A DNA stretch of 64,000 nucleotides from Dyadobacter sp. CY345. GTDB lineage: Bacteria; Bacteroidota; Bacteroidia; Cytophagales; Spirosomataceae. A program made the position numbers and the translations under genes. The notes beneath the pieces are model-generated. The model ran no database searches. It was given only the letters and a program-made list of their open reading frames with translations, and was not told the DNA's origin. Of the stretch, positions 45,607 to 53,653 are shown in pieces. Positions within the stretch are counted from its first letter, which is position 1. Every line of letters begins with the position of its first letter. The stretch is from contig NZ_JAKFFS010000005.1 in assembly GCF_021502725.1 (NCBI RefSeq), positions 1 to 64,000 on the forward strand. The letters run 5' to 3'.

Positions 45607-46383
45607 TCACGCTATTTTTTGGCAAAAATAAACAATTTCCTGGCTAGGTAGAGAGTATTTTTTCACTTCTGCCGGTGTCAATTCGTCCATTACAAAACGA
45701 TCTTCCTTAACAGTGAATCCACCTTTTTCCAGCTCTCTTCCATAATTTCTTCCAAAAAGACGTAAATGGTCATTTTGCAGGAAGTGAATTTCACGTTCTC
45801 TTGGATCTGTGATGGTCGGATCTTCATAGGTAACTTCATATTTCATATCCTGCGGCGACTGGATCAAAGCCCAGCCTCCTGGTTTCAAAACGCGGTGAAG
45901 TTCACTCATGGCACGAATATAGTCATCAACATGTTCCATGACGTGATTGCAAAACGCGACGTCGAATGTATTGTCAGGAAAAGGTATATCATGAATATCC
46001 ATTTTCACTTTCGCCAACGGAGATTCGATGTCTGCTGTAATATAATCAAGATTTTTCATGTGCTCGAAACGGTCGATAAAACAGTACTCGGGCGCAACGT
46101 GAAGCACTTTAAGATCAGCGGTGAAAAAGCTAGTTTTACGTTTGAGATATAATCCCATCAAACGGTGTCTTTCTAGCGATAAACAATGGGGGCACAGCGC
46201 GTTATCGCGGCTTGAAGTATTCCGGCCATAAGGTAAAAATTTCTGGTAATGGCTGTTGCAAACCGGGCATTCTACCTTATTTCCAATATAAAAAATACTC
46301 AGAAAACGGGCGACCCAATGGCCAACTAATTGCAGGTATGGACGGGGAATGTAACGTAAAACTAAACTAATGATGGCTTTCAT
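45607..46383 (-). CDS. Class I SAM-dependent methyltransferase with zinc ribbon
   Basis: A 258-residue protein. An amphipathic N-terminus is followed by two CxxC pairs (ECPVCNSHYQKF and ALCPHCLSLERH, about 38-70) that probably bind zinc. The methyltransferase domain has LHVAPEYCFIDRF-type motif I, VAFCNHVMEHVDDY (motif IV region) and HRVLKPGGWAL. The substrate is unknown. It converges on the glycosyltransferase gene, and might act in the same surface-glycan pathway. Confidence 0.82.
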   Translation of the reverse strand: MKAIISLVLRYIPRPYLQLVGHWVARFLSIFYIGNKVECPVCNSHYQKFLPYGRNTSSRDNALCPHCLSLERHRLMGLYLKRKTSFFTADLKVLHVAPEYCFIDRFEHMKNLDYITADIESPLAKVKMDIHDIPFPDNTFDVAFCNHVMEHVDDYIRAMSELHRVLKPGGWALIQSPQDMKYEVTYEDPTITDPREREIHFLQNDHLRLFGRNYGRELEKGGFTVKEDRFVMDELTPAEVKKYSLPSQEIVYFCQKIA

Positions 46384-46442
46384 TAAACCAATTGATTAAA
46401 AATTAATAATTTTATGTTCTTACAAGGTAATAGTCTCTTAAA

Positions 46443-46832
46443 ATGATTCCAGCAGTTAATCCAAAGCCACCGGGCAAACAACTTATTAAAAGAATGTCAA
46501 CGCGTACCAAGTGGCTGATACTGGCCCCTGTGGGACTTGTTTTATTCAGTTGTGGTCTTATGGTTCTTAACGAAGCTGTGCATCAGCGCCGCGTCGGCGA
46601 GCCGACACAGGTTTGGGTTTTGCTTGGGCTTTACAGTCTTGCCTTGATTAATACCGGACTGATTTTTTTCGGAGAAGCATTACGATTTCGTATATTACTT
46701 GATGTTCGCCGTGAAACCAGACGCAGTATGCGCCAGCTATTGCGTAAAGTCAATGCCAAGGAGGTTCGTAAAGTCCCAGCACGAAAGAGCAAATCCGACA
46801 AAAAAACAAAAAGCCCTACCAAAACAGATTGA
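46443..46832 (+). CDS. Small membrane protein, basic tail
   Basis: A 129-residue protein with two membrane helices (LILAPVGLVLFSCGLMVL and VLLGLYSLALINTGLIFFGE) and a strongly basic C-terminus ending in Lys/Arg/Ser/Thr. No family was recognised. A polar N-terminus of ~20 residues precedes the first helix, and the internal Met at 18 is an alternative start. It is divergent from the methyltransferase gene. Confidence 0.6.
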   Translation: MIPAVNPKPPGKQLIKRMSTRTKWLILAPVGLVLFSCGLMVLNEAVHQRRVGEPTQVWVLLGLYSLALINTGLIFFGEALRFRILLDVRRETRRSMRQLLRKVNAKEVRKVPARKSKSDKKTKSPTKTD

Positions 46833-46872
46833 CAGGGACTTGTTGATAACATAGTATCGGAGAGGCGCTTGA

Positions 46873-47025
46873 TTATTGCTTATTAGCTTCAAACTGTGCT
46901 TTGATAGCCTCAACGTCGACATTTCTTACTTCTGGCTTACGCAAAAGGTTTTTGATTGTTGCTGTACGATTATTTGCAACAGCTTTATTTCTACGACTTT
47001 TACGTTTTAATTCCGTAACTCCCAT
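46873..47025 (-). CDS. Small basic hypothetical protein
   Basis: A 50-residue protein, very rich in Lys/Arg/Asn (ELKRKSRRNKAVANNRTATI), suggesting nucleic-acid or ribosome contact. The ATG at 47025 was chosen over an in-frame start at 47097 because a -7-like box (TAATTTTG, minus strand, 47055-47062) lies between them. The family is unknown to me, though its size and charge are like small conserved Bacteroidota proteins. Confidence 0.6.
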   Translation of the reverse strand: MGVTELKRKSRRNKAVANNRTATIKNLLRKPEVRNVDVEAIKAQFEANKQ

Positions 47026-47054
47026 TTTAAAATTATTGTTTTGTGAAAGAGCCG

Positions 47055-47062
47055 CAAAATTA
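47055..47062 (-). promoter_or_regulatory. Candidate -7 promoter box of the small basic gene
   Basis: On the minus strand TAATTTTG matches TAnnTTTG, 30 bases before the ATG at 47025. Confidence 0.4.
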
Positions 47063-47260
47063 AGGAAAATTGCGTAAATAAAGTAGTAAATAGTCATAAA
47101 AATTGCATAACCTCTCTAACTTTACGTTTTTAAATGCTGATTGTATCGCTTTTATTTTAGTCTGATTTGGATTGAAAGTCTGCAAACTCAGACGAAAATT
47201 GAAATGAAGGAACTAAACTGTTGCAACAGCCATTGACTATTTGAAAGAATTAAGAATTAA

Positions 47261-48619
47261 ATGAGTAAACCAAGCCTTGCCCGCGGCACCCGTGACTTCG
47301 GTCCCGAACAAATGGTGAAACGCACCTTTATATTTGATACCATTCGTCGCTCTTTTCAACGGTATGGTTTTCAGCCACTGGAAACTCCGGCTTTTGAAAA
47401 TCTATCCGTTTTGATGGGGAAGTATGGCGACGAGGGAGACCAGCTTCTTTTCAAAATTTTGAATTCCGGCGATTTCAGCGGGAAACTTAGTGATACCGAT
47501 TGGAACGCGGGATATAAACCTTTAACAAGCAAAATCTCCGAAAAAGGTCTGCGTTATGATTTGACAGTTCCTTTTGCACGTTATGTCGTGATGAACCGCG
47601 GAACATTGGTGATGCCTTTTAAAAGATATCAGATCCAGCCGGTTTGGCGCGCAGATCGTCCGCAGAAGGGCAGGTACAGGGAGTTTTATCAATGTGATGC
47701 AGATGTCGTTGGAACGGATTCACTTCTTTGTGAAGCGGAGATTGTTCTGTTGCTTCATGATATTTTACCAAAGCTTGGTATTGAAGATTTTACAGTAAAA
47801 ATTAATAACCGAAAGATTCTGACCGGAATCGCAGATATGATTGGCGCGCATGGGCAGGAGGGAACGCTTTGTGTAGCGATTGATAAGCTTGATAAAATTG
47901 GAAAAGAAAAAGTCGTTGACGAATTACGTGAGCGTAATTTTTCTGAGGAAAGCATAAATTTGCTCGATCCTGTTTTTTCTTTGACGGGCGGAAAAAATCC
48001 GTTTGCGGATTTACGAAGCTGGCTTGCTTCTTCTGAAATTGGTTTGAAGGGAATAGACGAACTGGAACATGTTTGGAGTATGGTGGAATCGCTCGGGCTG
48101 AAAAATTCTAAGATCCAGTTTGATGTAACGTTGGCCAGAGGTTTGTCTTACTATACAGGGGCAATTTTTGAAGTTAAGGCAAACAATGTCCAGATTGGAA
48201 GTATCTGTGGAGGCGGACGATATGACAATCTGACCGGCACTTTTGGTGTGCCCGGAATTTCCGGTGTCGGAATTTCTTTTGGTGTCGATCGGATTTATGA
48301 CGTCATGGAAGAGTTAAATCTTTTTCCCGAAAATCAGACGATCAGCACAAAGGTAATGATCTCAAATTTTGACCAGGAAGCTTTTAAGTATGGCTTATCT
48401 GTTTTGCCTAAACTTCGTGAAGCAGGACTTAATGCTGAAATGTATCCGGATTCCGTAAAGTTGAAAAAACAGCTGGATTATGCCGACCGAAAAAATATTC
48501 CATTTGTGATCCTCATTGGGTCGGATGAAATGAATACCGGACAACTGACTTTGAAAAATATGAAAACCGGAGAGCAGCAAAAGGGATCAATTGAAGAGTT
48601 GATTGCTGCTGTCATTTAA
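47261..48619 (+). CDS. hisS: Histidine-tRNA ligase
   Basis: A 452-residue class II aminoacyl-tRNA synthetase that charges tRNA-His. It begins ARGTRDFGPEQM; motif 2 lies around FKRYQIQPVWRADRPQKGRY; the histidine-specific block is ARGLSYYTGAIFE; motif 3 is GGGRYDNL-GVGISFGVDRIYD. The C-terminal anticodon-binding domain covers about 355-452. It lies 63 bases before hisG, so histidine use and synthesis may be co-regulated. Confidence 0.96.
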   Translation: MSKPSLARGTRDFGPEQMVKRTFIFDTIRRSFQRYGFQPLETPAFENLSVLMGKYGDEGDQLLFKILNSGDFSGKLSDTDWNAGYKPLTSKISEKGLRYDLTVPFARYVVMNRGTLVMPFKRYQIQPVWRADRPQKGRYREFYQCDADVVGTDSLLCEAEIVLLLHDILPKLGIEDFTVKINNRKILTGIADMIGAHGQEGTLCVAIDKLDKIGKEKVVDELRERNFSEESINLLDPVFSLTGGKNPFADLRSWLASSEIGLKGIDELEHVWSMVESLGLKNSKIQFDVTLARGLSYYTGAIFEVKANNVQIGSICGGGRYDNLTGTFGVPGISGVGISFGVDRIYDVMEELNLFPENQTISTKVMISNFDQEAFKYGLSVLPKLREAGLNAEMYPDSVKLKKQLDYADRKNIPFVILIGSDEMNTGQLTLKNMKTGEQQKGSIEELIAAVI

Positions 48620-48682
48620 TAAATAAATAATCATTGGATTTTAAGCTGACCGTAAAACGCCTCGGCCAATTTTTTGAAAATC

Positions 48683-49543
48683 ATGAACAATATATTACGA
48701 ATTGCAATACAAAAGTCAGGAAGGTTAAGTGAAGATTCTTTGAAACTGATCAAGGAATGCGGGATTCGTTTTGATAACGGCGCCGGAAAACTTAAAACTG
48801 CTGCGACCAATTTCCCTGCTGAAATTTTATTTCTGCGTGACGACGATATTCCGGGTTATGTGGAGGATGGTGTTGCACATCTTGGAATTGTTGGCGAAAA
48901 TGTTTCGGAAGAATCTGATAGAAATGTTGATACAGTTCATAAACTTGGTTTTTCAAAATGCCGTCTTTCGATTGGTGTTTTAAGAGAGCATGATTATGCT
49001 GGTGTTCAGGATCTTGAAGGGAAAAGTATTGCCACTTCTTATCCAAAACTTTTAGGGAAATATCTTGCTGAAAATAATGTAACTGCGCAGATTCATGAAA
49101 TCAGTGGGTCTGTGGAAATCGCGCCAAGTATCGGTCTGGCTGATGCCGTTTGTGATATCGTAAGCTCTGGAAGTACGTTGCTGAGTAATGGTCTTAAAGA
49201 AGTCGAAACGATCTTCAAATCGGAAGCGGTGATGATCGCCAGCAAACATTTAACAGCGGAGCAACAGCAATTACTGGATCAGCTTTTGTTCCGTATTAAA
49301 TCTGTTCAGGTTGCAAAAAACAACAAATATATTCTATTGAACTGCCCAACAAATGCGGTGGATGAAATCACTAAATATCTTCCGGGGATGAAAGCGCCGA
49401 CAGTAATGCCTTTGGCAACTGAGGGTTGGTGTTCGATTCATTCGGTGATCAATGAAAATGATTTTTGGGAAAATATCGAGAAAATCAGACTGGCGGGTGC
49501 CGAGGGAATTTTAGTAATTCCGATTGAGAAAATGATTCTTTAA
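48683..49543 (+). CDS. hisG: ATP phosphoribosyltransferase (long form)
   Basis: About 286 residues from the ATG; a TTG 9 bases upstream is open. It catalyses the first step of histidine biosynthesis. The periplasmic-binding-like catalytic domain starts LRIAIQKSGRLSEDSL and contains LGIVGENV and DIVSSGSTLL. The last ~75 residues form the ACT-like regulatory domain of the long HisG, so no HisZ partner is needed. hisD follows directly. Confidence 0.95.
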   Translation: MNNILRIAIQKSGRLSEDSLKLIKECGIRFDNGAGKLKTAATNFPAEILFLRDDDIPGYVEDGVAHLGIVGENVSEESDRNVDTVHKLGFSKCRLSIGVLREHDYAGVQDLEGKSIATSYPKLLGKYLAENNVTAQIHEISGSVEIAPSIGLADAVCDIVSSGSTLLSNGLKEVETIFKSEAVMIASKHLTAEQQQLLDQLLFRIKSVQVAKNNKYILLNCPTNAVDEITKYLPGMKAPTVMPLATEGWCSIHSVINENDFWENIEKIRLAGAEGILVIPIEKMIL

Positions 49544-49549
49544 ATGGCT

Positions 49550-49576
49550 ATCGGCTGTCGGCAATCGGCTTTCGGC
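49550..49576. repeat. Tandem 14-base repeat in the hisG-hisD spacer
   Basis: ATCGGCTGTCGGC and ATCGGCTTTCGGC follow each other with a 14-base period, immediately after the hisG stop. The CGGC-rich composition differs from the neighbouring DNA. An ATG upstream of it is in frame with hisD but would encode the repeat. Confidence 0.6.
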
Positions 49577-49600
49577 CTGGCGGTGAATAATAAATCAGTT

Positions 49601-50869
49601 ATGAATATAATTTCTTATCCTGAAAGAAGCGAATGGCCTGAATTGCTTACCAGGCCGGTTCAGGATTCTTCTGCTATTGAGGGAAAAGTTTTGCCAATTC
49701 TGGATTTGGTAAAGACAAAAGGTGACGAAGGACTGCGTGAACTGGCTAAAAAATTCGATGGAATTGATCTAACAGATTTCGCTTTCTCACAAGAAGAATT
49801 TGATGCGGCGGAAGATCAGCTGGATGAAACTCTGAAAGCAGCGATTCGTCAGGCTTATCAGAATATATACACTTTCCATAAAGCGCAGATTCAATCGATC
49901 GAAAAGATTGAGACGATGCCGGGTGTTACCTGCTGGCGTAAAAGTGTCGGTATTGAGAAAGTTGGAATTTACATACCTGGTGGTACGGCGCCATTATTCA
50001 GTACGGTTTTGATGCTGGGAATTCCTGCTCAACTGGCTGGTTGTAAGGAAGTTATTTTATGTACGCCTTCAAATCATCCTGCCATTTTATTCGCTGCAAA
50101 GCTGGTTGGCGTTACTTCGGCATTCAGAATTGGAGGTGCGCAGGCGGTTGCTGCTATGGCTTATGGTACGGAAAGTGTTCCAAAAGTATACAAGATTTTT
50201 GGACCTGGAAATCAGTATGTAACCACTGCAAAGATGCTGATCAGTAAGGAAGGGATTGCGATAGATATGCCTGCCGGCCCTTCGGAAGTTGCGGTTTATG
50301 CGGATGATTCTGCTGTTGCGTCCTTCGTAGCGGCTGATTTGTTATCCCAGGCTGAACACGGTGCTGATAGCCAGGTGCTCTTGGTATCTACGAGTGAGAA
50401 GTTTTTAGCAGAAGTAAATGAAGAACTTTCTTCGCAGCTAGAACAACTTCCTCGTCGCGATCTTGCATCTCAATCCATCGCAAACAGTAAGGCGATTCTT
50501 GTCAACTCTACTTACGAAGCAATTGACATACTGAACGATTATGCGGCGGAACATTTAATTCTAAGTGTAAAGGATGCCGAAAATGTGGCGGACAAAATTT
50601 TCAACGCAGGGTCGATTTTTCTTGGAAATTACACACCTGAATCTTGTGGAGATTATGCGTCAGGTACTAATCATACCTTACCAACAAATGGTTATGCGCG
50701 CGCATACAGCGGTGTCTCGGTTGATAGTTTCGTGAAAAAAATAACTGTGCAGCATATCACCGAAACAGGGATTCGTAACATAGGTCCGACTGTTGAGGCG
50801 ATGGCAGAGGCTGAATCTTTGGATGCGCATAAAAAGGCAGTGAGCATTCGTTTAGCTTCGTTATTATAA
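49601..50869 (+). CDS. hisD: Histidinol dehydrogenase
   Basis: About 422 residues from the chosen ATG (MNIISYPERSEWPELL). An ATG 57 bases upstream adds a leader that is translated repeat sequence and is rejected. The enzyme oxidises L-histidinol to L-histidine with a bound zinc. Seen: VGIYIPGGTAPLFSTVLML, GPGNQYVTTAKML, DMPAGPSEVAVYAD, LSQAEHGADSQ (Gln/His ligands) and GDYASGTNHTLPT (Asp, His). Downstream is the RES/Xre pair, not hisC. Confidence 0.96.
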   Translation: MNIISYPERSEWPELLTRPVQDSSAIEGKVLPILDLVKTKGDEGLRELAKKFDGIDLTDFAFSQEEFDAAEDQLDETLKAAIRQAYQNIYTFHKAQIQSIEKIETMPGVTCWRKSVGIEKVGIYIPGGTAPLFSTVLMLGIPAQLAGCKEVILCTPSNHPAILFAAKLVGVTSAFRIGGAQAVAAMAYGTESVPKVYKIFGPGNQYVTTAKMLISKEGIAIDMPAGPSEVAVYADDSAVASFVAADLLSQAEHGADSQVLLVSTSEKFLAEVNEELSSQLEQLPRRDLASQSIANSKAILVNSTYEAIDILNDYAAEHLILSVKDAENVADKIFNAGSIFLGNYTPESCGDYASGTNHTLPTNGYARAYSGVSVDSFVKKITVQHITETGIRNIGPTVEAMAEAESLDAHKKAVSIRLASLL

Positions 50870-50953
50870 AATATAAAATTCGATAATTATAATAGTAGGA
50901 AAAATGTCGTATATTTGGAGGACTAATTTCTGGTCTTTTAAATATTGAAAAAG

Positions 50954-51382
50954 ATGACAGCATTTATGGTTAATGAGCGTTTGGGAGGCTATACAGTCCT
51001 TAAACATTCAGTGAAAAATGATTTTGATCTTGCATACCTTGCGGAAAACGGTATTCCAAAAGCAGCGATTCAGCATCTTGCTGATTCTGTTGGTCTGGAA
51101 TTGAAGGATATTATTTTACTTCTTCCCGTAACACCAAGGAATTTGCAGCGCTATAATGATACGGATCTGTTGAGCAATGTGGTCTCTGACCATTTGATTG
51201 CTTTGGCAGATCTTTTTTCAGTAGGTACCCGCGTTTTAGGAAGAGAATATTTTCTGGATTGGCTGAATCGCGACATTTTAGTTCTTGGTAATGAAAAACC
51301 AATTCAATTCCTTCGCACGCATGCGGGGATCGAATTGATAAAAACAGAACTGGGGCGCATTGAACACGGGATTTTTGCATAA
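50954..51382 (+). CDS. Xre/MbcA/ParS-type antitoxin (DUF2384)
   Basis: About 142 residues from the ATG; a TTG 9 bases upstream is also open. The N-terminal region has a helix-turn-helix-like pattern (IPKAAIQHLADSVGLELKDI) and the C-terminal half is the DUF2384 domain (LADLFSVGTRVLGREYFLDW, IELIKTELGRIEHGIF). It directly precedes the RES toxin gene (TAAATG junction), the standard order of RES-Xre toxin-antitoxin loci. It probably neutralises the toxin and represses the pair. Confidence 0.88.
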   Translation: MTAFMVNERLGGYTVLKHSVKNDFDLAYLAENGIPKAAIQHLADSVGLELKDIILLLPVTPRNLQRYNDTDLLSNVVSDHLIALADLFSVGTRVLGREYFLDWLNRDILVLGNEKPIQFLRTHAGIELIKTELGRIEHGIFA

Positions 51383-51826
51383 ATGGAGTTATTCAGGATA
51401 ACCAGGGCGGAATACCAGAATGACCTGAGTGGGATAGGGGCTTATTATCATGGTGGACGCTGGAATACTCCACAGAATTCGATGCTTTATACATCATCAC
51501 GGAGGTCATTGGCTATGCTGGAAATAATTGTGCACTGGCAACAGCCTATTCCTCCCAAAGGTTATGTCGTGGTGGTCATATTCATACCAGATTCAGTATC
51601 GATTATAAATCTTACTTATCCGATTCGTGACTGGTATGAGGATCAGCAGTGGAGTAAAGAAGTTGGCGATTCTTGGCTGCAAGGAAATGAATCATTGCTG
51701 ATGAGCGTACCTTCTGCGATTGTTCCGGCTGAGAAAAATTACCTGATAAATCCCGCACATCCAGAAGCAGCTCTGATGAAAATAATTGATTTGGAACCGT
51801 TTCAGTTTGATAAAAGATTGTTTTAA
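51383..51826 (+). CDS. RES-domain toxin
   Basis: A 147-residue RES-domain protein. Conserved Arg, Glu and Ser positions are visible in GGRWNTPQNSMLYTS (Arg), LAMLEIIVHW (Glu) and SVPSAIVPAEKNYLINPAHP (Ser). RES toxins such as MbcT degrade NAD+ and stop growth. The gene abuts the antitoxin stop. It lies in the histidine biosynthesis run, between hisD and hisC. Confidence 0.9.
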   Translation: MELFRITRAEYQNDLSGIGAYYHGGRWNTPQNSMLYTSSRRSLAMLEIIVHWQQPIPPKGYVVVVIFIPDSVSIINLTYPIRDWYEDQQWSKEVGDSWLQGNESLLMSVPSAIVPAEKNYLINPAHPEAALMKIIDLEPFQFDKRLF

Positions 51827-51882
51827 TTAATAATGAGATGAAGCCGGAACTGCTGGCATGAAGCTCTCAAATAGTAGCACTG

Positions 51883-52956
51883 ATGAATAATTCTTTCGAC
51901 CTGAATTCGGTCATTCGCCCCCACATCTTAACGCTGGCTCCATATTCTTCCGCACGTGACGAATACACGGGGCATGTCGGTATATTTCTGGACGCCAATG
52001 AAAATCCTTACGGATCCGTGACGGCTGAACATTATAACCGATATCCTGACCCATATCAGGCTGAGATCAAGGCAAAATTAAGTCCGATTAAAAAAATAGA
52101 TACCGAAAGAATTTTTCTGGGAAACGGAAGCGACGAACCAATAGATTTACTGATCCGTGCGACTTGTACACCTGAAAAAGACCACGTCATTATTTTGCCA
52201 CCGACTTATGGCATGTATGAAGTAAGTGCGTCAATTCATAATGTGCAGATAGATAAAGTTTCTCTAACCGCCGATTACCATATCGACGTAGAAGCTGTTT
52301 TAAAGGCAATCACGCCAGATACTAAAATTATCTGGGTTTGTACACCAAACAATCCGACAGGAAATGTGATGCAGGATACTACCATTGAAACGCTTTTGAA
52401 AAATTTCAACGGGCTGGTTGTCGTGGATGAAGCCTACGTGGATTTTACCGATGCGCCGTCATGGATAGGCCGTTTGGATGAGTTTCCAAATCTTGTCGTT
52501 TTACAGACTTTTTCCAAAGCATGGGGACTTGCCGGCCTGCGTGCGGGTATGTGTTTTGCTTCTGCGGAGTTGATCAGGATTCTGAATAAGATCAAGTCGC
52601 CCTATAATATCAGTCTTCCGGCTCAAAAAGCGCTTCTCGAAGGTTTAGAGGCAGAGGAAAAGAAAAATGAGATGGTCAAAGAAATTCTGAAAGAAAGGGC
52701 TTCTTTACGTACGATGCTGGAAAATTTATCGTTGGTGAATAAAGTATTTCCATCCGATGCTAATTTCCTGCTTGTTCACTTTGATGATGCAAAATCTGTA
52801 ATGACTTATCTGATCGATGAAGCGATTATTGTCCGTGACAGATCACGCGTACATCTCTGTGAAGGCTGCCTTCGTATTACCGTCGGCACGGCAGATGAAA
52901 ATGAGGTTTTAGTGGAATCCTTAAAAAAATATCAGCAAAATATCGTTATTGCATAA
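51883..52956 (+). CDS. hisC: Histidinol-phosphate aminotransferase
   Basis: A 357-residue fold-type I aminotransferase converting imidazole acetol phosphate to histidinol phosphate. Seen: IFLDANENPYGS at the N-terminus, IIWVCTPNNPTGN, VVDEAYVDF, and the PLP lysine Lys212 in LQTFSKAWGLAGLRAG. It is separated from hisD by the RES/Xre genes. The next his gene is not in the window. Confidence 0.95.
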   Translation: MNNSFDLNSVIRPHILTLAPYSSARDEYTGHVGIFLDANENPYGSVTAEHYNRYPDPYQAEIKAKLSPIKKIDTERIFLGNGSDEPIDLLIRATCTPEKDHVIILPPTYGMYEVSASIHNVQIDKVSLTADYHIDVEAVLKAITPDTKIIWVCTPNNPTGNVMQDTTIETLLKNFNGLVVVDEAYVDFTDAPSWIGRLDEFPNLVVLQTFSKAWGLAGLRAGMCFASAELIRILNKIKSPYNISLPAQKALLEGLEAEEKKNEMVKEILKERASLRTMLENLSLVNKVFPSDANFLLVHFDDAKSVMTYLIDEAIIVRDRSRVHLCEGCLRITVGTADENEVLVESLKKYQQNIVIA

Positions 52957-53009
52957 AACACAAAAATTCATCACATCAACTAACAATACCCCGCACCAAC
53001 TATTTAATT

Positions 53010-53540
53010 ATGAAGAAATTAGCACTTATTCTAACTTTTACACTTTGCTTCGGTTTAGCTCAGGCGCAAGATAACAACTGGGCTGTCGGTTTTAAATTAG
53101 GAGAACCAACCGGCGTTAACATTCGAAAATATTTCAATAATATCCACGCAATCGATGTAAACATAGGAACTTATGGCGGCGTATTTTCCAACGACCGGGA
53201 TTATAGAAGTGGACGGTATAAAACGACTGGTTTAGCGGTCCAGGTTCATTATTTATGGACAACGCCACTTTTTAACTCAGAAGCTGTTCGAATCTATTAC
53301 GGTTTGGGTGGACAGGTAAATAGCCGGAATTATTATCCAGACAATAAAAGACTGCTTCCCGCTCCCGGAGACCGTGAAAAAACAATTTCTCTGGGTGGAT
53401 CAGCGATTGGTGGTGTAGAATATTTCATTCCGAATAACCGCATTTCGGTATTTTTGGAAGGTGGAACTTACATTGAATTATTACCAAGACCATTTTATTT
53501 CAGTCCGAATTTGTCAGCAGGTATTCGCTTCAATTTGTAA
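53010..53540 (+). CDS. Small outer-membrane beta-barrel protein
   Basis: A 176-residue protein with a signal peptide (LALILTFTLCFGLAQA). The mature part has alternating aromatic/Gly strands (IDVNIGTYGGVF, GLAVQVHYLWTTPL, IYYGLGGQVNSRNY) ending in LSAGIRFNL with a terminal hydrophobic residue, as in eight-strand outer-membrane barrels. Function unknown. It has its own terminator. Confidence 0.72.
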   Translation: MKKLALILTFTLCFGLAQAQDNNWAVGFKLGEPTGVNIRKYFNNIHAIDVNIGTYGGVFSNDRDYRSGRYKTTGLAVQVHYLWTTPLFNSEAVRIYYGLGGQVNSRNYYPDNKRLLPAPGDREKTISLGGSAIGGVEYFIPNNRISVFLEGGTYIELLPRPFYFSPNLSAGIRFNL

Positions 53541-53571
53541 TTAAGATAATACCGTCATATCGCATAGTAAG

Positions 53572-53595
53572 AGCAGGCATCAGCCTGCTTTTTTT
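53572..53595 (+). terminator. Terminator after the beta-barrel gene
   Basis: AGCAGGC pairs with GCCTGCT over the loop ATCA, followed by seven T bases: a classic intrinsic terminator. Confidence 0.9.
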
Positions 53596-53653
53596 GTAAA
53601 TTGGTCAACGCATTTTCAAGTGCAACATTTACTTCTTCAAAAGTATATCCAAC

